Source: Thalassospiraceae bacterium LMO-SO8
GTDB lineage: Bacteria > Pseudomonadota > Alphaproteobacteria > Rhodospirillales > Casp-alpha2
Direction of reading: 5' to 3'
NCBI GenBank assembly: GCA_031655335.1
Contig: CP134226.1
Location: 1,736,001 to 1,800,000, forward strand
Length of the DNA stretch: 64,000 nt
Every line of letters starts with the position of its first letter. Position 1 is the first letter of the stretch. Below, one piece after another: positions 59,808-64,000 of this stretch. The translations under genes were made by a program, and so were the position numbers. The notes under the pieces are model-generated. The model saw nothing but the letters and a program-made list of their open reading frames with translations, had not been told where the DNA came from and searched no databases.

Positions 59808-59840
59808 GGGTCGTCTCCTGTGTTACGGGGTTGAAATATG
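59412..59840 (-). repeat. Duplicated N-terminal gene segment, copy 1
   Basis: This segment matches 61590-62019 with few mismatches and, inside the coding part, no gap (constant offset of 2178 bases). It covers the ribosome site, the start codon and about 130 codons of array protein 1. Confidence 0.9.
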
Positions 59841-59892
59841 ATGGGGGCTGGCCGCACGACGCGACCCGTCTCGAGACAAAACCAATCAGAGA

Positions 59893-60039
59893 TCAGCGAT
59901 CTTGGCTGAGCGGCCCAGTGTAAAATCCGCCATACGAGGGAGAAGAAGGGCAACCGCAAACGGAAAGACAAGGGCGGCGAGCAGGCGTCAGTTCATGCCG
60001 CCCGGGCCGTCCGGGTTCCGCCGCATCGGTGCGTTTCAT
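59893..60039 (-). pseudogene. Frameshifted copy of the ArfA-like gene start plus decayed tail
   Basis: From the ATG at 60039 about 45 bases match the start of the ArfA-like gene (same GGAGCCCCGCC leader, ATGAAACGC, then GCGGCGGAACCCGG and GGCCCGGGC), with a five-base deletion and a one-base insertion that break the frame. The remaining 48-codon ORF has no recognisable product. Another frame of the same stretch reads like a short membrane helix (LLAALVFPFAVALLLP), possibly the rest of a lost small membrane gene. The ATG overlaps the stop of the gene at 60036 (ATGA). Confidence 0.6.
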
Positions 60040-60371
60040 GGCGGGGCTCCTCTTCCTAACGGATAACGGCGCCTGATCCACCAAACCGCGCCAAAGGCGG
60101 GCGATTGTAAGATTAAGCTAAGGACAATGATCAGGTAGCCATGGGTTCCGATCACATACCCCCAATTGATCCTGCAATCCTGCCCGTTGATGACGTTCGT
60201 GTATCCGGGCGGGACATCGTTGTAATCACAATACTCCGCGCCGCCATTGTGCCAAATCCCGGCATAGGCGCCGAACCCGGCCCATCCCCATATAGCGATA
60301 GTGGAAAGGATCAAATAAACCACGAGAATGCCCGTGGCTGCTTGGATCCACAGTGGCCGAGTTCTGCTCAT
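60036..60371 (-). CDS. Two-helix membrane protein, putative immunity protein 2b
   Basis: About 111 residues from the ATG at 60371; the frame is open to 60512 but that part overlaps the preceding gene. It is a clear paralogue of the protein at 60472: shared AEYCDY, PPGYTN, GQDC and a C-terminal WW-x(3)-RYP. Two membrane helices enclose the two-cysteine loop. It has no enzyme gene of its own directly upstream, so it looks like an orphan or back-up immunity gene. Its base composition is lower in GC than the flanks. Confidence 0.68.
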   Translation of the reverse strand: MSRTRPLWIQAATGILVVYLILSTIAIWGWAGFGAYAGIWHNGGAEYCDYNDVPPGYTNVINGQDCRINWGYVIGTHGYLIIVLSLILQSPAFGAVWWIRRRYPLGRGAPP

Positions 60372-60475
60372 TTCCGTCCCCGCGGCACTTTGCTCCACGC
60401 CCCGCCAATTCTTGAACCGAACAAGCCCACTTTTCCTAGAATGACGTAACCCCATAATGGTGCCTTGCGTCTCAT
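60368..60475 (-). CDS. 35-codon linking ORF beginning like the ArfA-like gene
   Basis: A short basic ORF that starts MRRKAPLWGYVILGKVG. Its first 17 bases (ATGAGACGCAAGGCACC) match the ArfA-like gene start with one change, then the sequence diverges. Its ATG overlaps the stop of the gene at 60472 (ATGA) and its own stop overlaps the start at 60371 (ATGA), so ribosomes could pass through all three. It may be only a recombination remnant that keeps coupling; a functional peptide is not shown. Confidence 0.4.
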   Translation of the reverse strand: MRRKAPLWGYVILGKVGLFGSRIGGAWSKVPRGRK

Positions 60476-60819
60476 GGGGCCTCTTCTTCTTTCGACGGAT
60501 AGCGCTTTCCAAGCCACCAGATTGCCCCTAGTGCCGGCGATTGCGTGATCAGGCTGACCGCTATGATTACCAGCCCATGCTTGGCGAAGATGTAACCCCA
60601 TCTGATCTTGCAGTCCTGGCCGCTAATGAAATTTGTGTAACCGGGAGGGGCGGCGGAATAATCGCAATATTCAGCATCTTTATTGTGATCGATCGCGGCG
60701 ACGGTCCCCAGTCCAATCCAAACGAATATGAGGACAGTGGAACAAAGGAGGTAGATTGCAAGCAGGCTTGCTGCGACACGGGCCCACCGTGGTCGTGTAA
60801 TTATTGCTTCTTTTCCCAC
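60472..60819 (-). CDS. Two-helix membrane protein, putative immunity protein 2a
   Basis: 115 residues from GTG 60819, with AAGGAA six bases upstream. It has two transmembrane helices (about 15-38 and 82-101) and a loop with two cysteines (AEYCDY, GQDCKIRWGY). It overlaps the end of the second transglycosylase-like gene by 19 bases. In both array pairs the GTG start uses the TGG codon near the enzyme's C-terminus (PWTK, LWEK), a conserved coupling geometry. An immunity role is inferred. Confidence 0.68.
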   Translation of the reverse strand: MGKEAIITRPRWARVAASLLAIYLLCSTVLIFVWIGLGTVAAIDHNKDAEYCDYSAAPPGYTNFISGQDCKIRWGYIFAKHGLVIIAVSLITQSPALGAIWWLGKRYPSKEEEAP

Positions 60820-61985
60820 AGCCGTTCCTTGTAGGCCCTTCCGATTCTGGCGCCCAAGGAGTTGACTTTCTCCCGGCCCGTGAAATTCCAGATGCTGCCG
60901 ATCTTTGATGGTGTCGGATTTTCTATGCGGTCACGAATTCGCCGAATTAGCGCAACGGCAGCGGCAATGTTTTTCTCCGGATCCTTAAAGTCATTGATGG
61001 ATTTGCCATCCATGCCTTCCCAGGTCTTCGGATTTATGTTCATGGGCATCAACGTTTTGGCGGCACCCATCGCAGTCAACACAGATTCAAGCCCGTAATG
61101 TGAACCATCGGCATTTTCAACATACATTATGGCACGAATTAGATTTGGGTCTACGCCTTGGCGTTGTGCCTCGAGATTGATGATCGGATCATACTTCCTT
61201 ACTGTCTCAACTCCTTTGCTATGTTGTCGGCGGAAGGGGGCGTCCCCCGTTTGATGCGAGTTATCGGCAATGTCGAATCGTGCCGGTGCGTCGTTCTTCA
61301 GCGCCCATATCCGGGCTTCTTCGTATCTGATTGGAAACCGCCTGCCCGGGTTGGCCTTCATGCGCGCGATCTCTTCTTCCGCCTGGGGGCGAATTTTCGC
61401 TGGATCGGTTTCGATGCGCTGACCGGCTCCGCCTTCGCTGATGATGGATGGAACGGGAGGTTCTCCTTTATCGGCGAGCAGGCCGGCGGGGCCGCCTGAA
61501 CGACGGGTATCCTTGCTGGGTGAACTTGCGTCCCGCGCTTTCATTTTCTCAACCATGACAGAGGGGAGGCTATTCGGTCGCGGCGGCTTCATCTTGCCGG
61601 ATGAGACGGCGCGCTGGCTGAGAACCTCCGTCGGCCCCCAGGGCTTGGCGATGCCGTCGATTTGCAGACCGCCGCCGGCCAGCTCGTTGAGCCGTTTCTG
61701 GCCGTTCTCGATCCCGCGCAGGAAGCCATCGTCCGCATCCCTGGTCGGGGCGGGCAGGAGGCCGTTTTCGGTGAGAAAATTGGAGGCGCGGAACACATCA
61801 TCGGGCTGGTTGGCCTGACCGTGGCCAATGTCTTGGGTCAGGAATGACTGTCCGAAGCCGCCGAACCCGTCTGTGCCGCCGCGCCCGGGCAGACCGGGCT
61901 CCATGTCGTCGAGGTTCGCGGCGGGCGTCTCGATCGGGGTTGGGGAATTGGGCAGGTCTTTAGGGCCACCGGTGGTTCCACCCAT
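60801..61985 (-). CDS. Array protein 2: conserved N-domain plus lytic-transglycosylase-like C-domain
   Basis: 394 residues. The N-terminal 130 residues are nearly identical to array protein 1. The middle differs fully. The last ~140 residues are a diverged version of the same SLT-like domain: INLEAQRQGVDPNLIRAIMY, VENADGSHY (candidate Glu), PMNINPKTWEGMDG, IGSIWNFTGREKVN. The conserved head and diverged tail, with a matching diverged small membrane protein next door, is the usual picture for polymorphic effector/immunity pairs. No secretion genes are in the window. Confidence 0.7.
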   Translation of the reverse strand: MGGTTGGPKDLPNSPTPIETPAANLDDMEPGLPGRGGTDGFGGFGQSFLTQDIGHGQANQPDDVFRASNFLTENGLLPAPTRDADDGFLRGIENGQKRLNELAGGGLQIDGIAKPWGPTEVLSQRAVSSGKMKPPRPNSLPSVMVEKMKARDASSPSKDTRRSGGPAGLLADKGEPPVPSIISEGGAGQRIETDPAKIRPQAEEEIARMKANPGRRFPIRYEEARIWALKNDAPARFDIADNSHQTGDAPFRRQHSKGVETVRKYDPIINLEAQRQGVDPNLIRAIMYVENADGSHYGLESVLTAMGAAKTLMPMNINPKTWEGMDGKSINDFKDPEKNIAAAVALIRRIRDRIENPTPSKIGSIWNFTGREKVNSLGARIGRAYKERLWEKKQ

Positions 61986-62019
61986 GGGTTTGTCTCCTGT
62001 GTGATGAGGTTGGAAAACG
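61590..62019 (-). repeat. Duplicated N-terminal gene segment, copy 2
   Basis: The counterpart of 59412-59840. Similarity begins around the codons for SSGKM and runs through the start codon and the TGTCTCC/GGAGACA ribosome-site region into about 30 bases of leader, where single-base gaps appear. Confidence 0.9.
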
Positions 62020-62039
62020 GATGTGCGCGGGAACCGTGA

Positions 62040-62519
62040 TCAGGCGCGGCGTGACCGCCGCATTCGGGCGGCCCAATCGGTTTCAATCCGCCGCAGCGCC
62101 CCCGCCGGGATGGCCGTCATGTCGGCGGGGGCTGATTTGAGGGCGAGGGCCTTGTGGCGCTTCCGCCAGGCGTCGAGGGACCAGTCGCGGGCGCTTAGCC
62201 GGATGTCCGCCACGAGCAGGAATATCCAGGCGTCGCGGAGCGTGCCGTCCTCGGCCGTCACGGTTAGGGAAAAAGCATCGTACTGTTCGCCTTCATAGGC
62301 GCTTGCCCGCGCCGCCATGGCCGGGCTGACGCCCTCGGCCAGCAGGCCGGAAACGTCGGCGCCCCTAGCGGGCGTGACGGCGGGGTAGTCGTGTCCCGCG
62401 ACGATGCGGCGGCGGTAGCCGGCGAGCACGGCCGGACGCAGCGATCCGCAGGGGCCGCCGAGAACGGCGGCCCGCAGGTCGGGATCCATCAGGGTTCCGT
62501 AGAAGAAGAAGGACAGCAC
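62040..62519 (-). CDS. Gamma-glutamylcyclotransferase (AIG2-like) protein
   Basis: 159 residues. The N-terminal substrate loop is FFYGTLMDPDLRAAVLG, and a Glu in SAYEGEQYDAF is at the catalytic position of the GGCT fold. Members cyclise gamma-glutamyl amines or act as repair enzymes; the substrate is unknown. It lies 25 bases past the infC stop on the same strand, and directly upstream of the accessory array. Confidence 0.86.
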   Translation of the reverse strand: MLSFFFYGTLMDPDLRAAVLGGPCGSLRPAVLAGYRRRIVAGHDYPAVTPARGADVSGLLAEGVSPAMAARASAYEGEQYDAFSLTVTAEDGTLRDAWIFLLVADIRLSARDWSLDAWRKRHKALALKSAPADMTAIPAGALRRIETDWAARMRRSRRA

Positions 62520-62544
62520 GGGCCGGCCCCTTCCTTCGGGAAGA

Positions 62545-63084
62545 TTACCGGGGGGCGATCACCATGGTCATGAGGCGGCCTTCGGTCTTGGGAAACTGTT
62601 CGACCTTGGCCAGTTCGTCCACTTCGACGCGGACGCGGTCCAACACCTTCATACCCAGGTCCTGGTGCGCCATTTCGCGGCCCCGGAAACGGATGGTCAT
62701 CTTGACCTTGTCGCCGTTGTCCAGGAACTTGCGCACGGCCTTCATCTTGGTCTGATAATCGTGCTCGTCGATGCCCGGGCGCATCTTGATCTCTTTGACC
62801 TCGATGACCTTTTGCTTCTTGCGGGCTTCGTTGGCCTTCTTCTGGGCTTCGTACTTGAACTTGCCGTAGTCCAGAATCTTGCACACGGGCGGATCGGCGT
62901 TGGGCGAGACCTCGACCAGGTCAAGGCCCACCTCGCCTGCCATTTCGATGGCTTCCTTGGTGGAAATCACGCCGACCATTTCACCGTCGGCGTCAACCAG
63001 CCGCACTTGGGCGACATCAATATCTTCGTTAATCCGCGGGCCGTCCTTGGACGGCGGCGTCTGTTGCATGGGGCGGCGTGCTAT
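62545..63084 (-). CDS. infC: Translation initiation factor IF-3, apparent ATA start
   Basis: About 179 residues. The N-domain has [21 protein letters not shown], the linker is Lys/Glu-rich ([18 protein letters not shown]), and the C-domain has [17 protein letters not shown]. The nearest ATG is at 63069, but the only good ribosome site (TGAGGAG) lies 22 bases from it and exactly seven bases before an in-frame ATA at 63084, giving a start I-A-R-R-P-M. A rare start codon on infC is the known basis of IF-3 autoregulation in other bacteria (AUU in E. coli). thrS is just upstream. Confidence 0.9.
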   Translation of the reverse strand: MARRPMQQTPPSKDGPRINEDIDVAQVRLVDADGEMVGVISTKEAIEMAGEVGLDLVEVSPNADPPVCKILDYGKFKYEAQKKANEARKKQKVIEVKEIKMRPGIDEHDYQTKMKAVRKFLDNGDKVKMTIRFRGREMAHQDLGMKVLDRVRVEVDELAKVEQFPKTEGRLMTMVIAPR

Positions 63085-63192
63085 TGCCTTGCTCCTCAGT
63101 CGGTTTCAACAATTCGGGTGGTTGCGGTCAAACCACCCCGTTCCGGCAGAACGCGAACGCTGGTCGTTGTTTATGATTTTTAGGGGGGCGGC

Positions 63193-64000
63193 TTATCGGC
63201 CGGCCCCGGCGCCCAACGGTCCTGCCGCTTCGGCCACTAATGTATCTATCGCCAGTTCCAGCGCAAGGATTTCTTGATCCTTGCCGCCCAGACGGCGAAT
63301 GGCGACCGTGCCGGCTTCGGCCTCCTTGGCGCCCACAACCATGATCACCGGCACCTTGGCGTGGCTGTGTTCGCGGATCTTGTAGTTGATTTTTTCGTTT
63401 CGGGTATCAATTTCAACGCGTAAACCCGCCTTCCGGCAGGCCTTGGCGACCTGGGCGGCATAAGCATCGGATTCATTGGTGATCGTCGCCACGGTGATCT
63501 GATGGGGCGCCAGCCAGAGCGGGAAACGCCCGGCATAGTTCTCGATCAGGATGCCGATGAAGCGTTCGAACGAACCCAGAATGGCCCGGTGCAGCATCAC
63601 GGGGCGGTGTTTGGCGCCGTCCTCGGCGATGTAATGGGCGTCCAGGCGTTCCGGCAGCACGAAATCGACCTGCAGGGTGCCGCATTGCCAGTCGCGGCCG
63701 ATGGCGTCGCGCAGCACGAATTCCAGCTTGGGCCCGTAGAACGCCCCCTCGCCCGGGTTGAGGATGGGGTCGTGCCCGGCCGCCTTGGTCGCGTCCAACA
63801 GGGCCTTTTCCGCGCGGTCCCAGGTCTCGTCCGACCCGGCGCGCACGTCCGGGCGGTCGGAGAACTTGATGACGAAGTCGTCGAAGCCGAAGTCCTTGTA
63901 GACGGAGGACAGCAGGTCGATGAAAATCTTGGTCTCGGCCTCGATCTGGTCGGGGCGGCAGAAGATATGGGCGTCGTCCTGGGTGAAGGCGCGCACGCGC
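63193..64000 (-). CDS. thrS: Threonyl-tRNA synthetase, C-terminal part (cut by window end)
   Basis: About 269 codons of the 3' end are present; the N-terminal TGS, editing and part of the catalytic domain lie past base 64000. Visible are the class II core ([18 protein letters not shown]), motif 3 ([21 protein letters not shown]) and the C-terminal anticodon-binding domain ([13 protein letters not shown] onward). It charges tRNA-Thr. infC follows after 108 bases, the conserved thrS-infC order. Confidence 0.95.
   Translation of the reverse strand, partial: RVRAFTQDDAHIFCRPDQIEAETKIFIDLLSSVYKDFGFDDFVIKFSDRPDVRAGSDETWDRAEKALLDATKAAGHDPILNPGEGAFYGPKLEFVLRDAIGRDWQCGTLQVDFVLPERLDAHYIAEDGAKHRPVMLHRAILGSFERFIGILIENYAGRFPLWLAPHQITVATITNESDAYAAQVAKACRKAGLRVEIDTRNEKINYKIREHSHAKVPVIMVVGAKEAEAGTVAIRRLGGKDQEILALELAIDTLVAEAAGPLGAGAGR

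Overview
The window is GC-rich, densely coding chromosome from an alphaproteobacterium, most likely Rhodospirillales-like. The best lineage markers are a GcrA cell-cycle regulator, an IalB-family protein, DUF1127, DUF427 and DUF1330 genes, and a bufferin (BufA2-BufB-BufC) operon. Nearly all of it is ordinary core genome. Many junctions are ATGA or TGATG overlaps. There is one tRNA gene (Arg, CCU) and no rRNA, CRISPR array, integrase or transposase.

Layout. 1-4.9 kb: RNA 2',3'-phosphodiesterase, HAD phosphatase, LMW tyrosine phosphatase, SIRT5-type sirtuin, Bax-like glucosaminidase, then a Tat/lipoprotein ferritin-like protein coupled to a small cytochrome c. 5-8 kb: an ECF sigma factor with its own GGAACC-N16-CGTCC promoter, a uracil-DNA glycosylase-like gene and a DUF4143 ATPase. 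8-13 kb: LysR/TauD/monooxygenase, argG, and an AMIN-like/beta-barrel outer-membrane fusion. 13-19.5 kb: PAP2 and GT39 envelope genes, DUF427, rlmN, ialB, asparaginase, TrmH. 19.5-32 kb: quinone oxidoreductase, histidine kinase, transporters, DUF1127, two LysR genes with acyl-CoA genes, acetoacetyl-CoA synthetase, CbiB. 31.8-39.7 kb: a basic membrane protein, a PAS histidine kinase and rpmI-rplT-pheS-pheT-HAD. 39.7-47.6 kb: a membrane nucleotide cyclase and a GntR-controlled glyoxylate/2-hydroxyacid cluster. 47.6-55.5 kb: serine protease, bufABC, tRNA-Arg, PagL, prolyl aminopeptidase, YtoQ, Nudix, ACT and gcrA. 55.9-64 kb: methylmalonyl-CoA mutase, the accessory array, then a GGCT-like gene, infC and thrS (cut by the window end).

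The most unusual stretch is 57.98-62.0 kb. Two long proteins share a nearly identical N-terminal region of about 130 residues and carry divergent C-terminal lytic-transglycosylase-like domains. Each overlaps a downstream small protein built as TM, two-cysteine extracytoplasmic loop, TM. A second paralogue of one small protein follows. Copies of the first bases of a small basic gene, which looks like an alternative ribosome-rescue factor (ArfA-like, with a terminator hairpin inside its codons), sit at the 3' end of the immunity-like genes. I read this as a duplicated toxin/immunity-type array built against the 5' end of the ArfA-like gene. The architecture is visible in the sequence; the function is inference.

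Other points: infC appears to start at ATA, the tyrosine phosphatase appears to start at CTG, two long G tracts lie at the start of a histidine kinase, and a pair of DnaA boxes lies between gcrA and scpA. The only gene-free stretch above 300 bases is 55525-55866, which holds those DnaA boxes.
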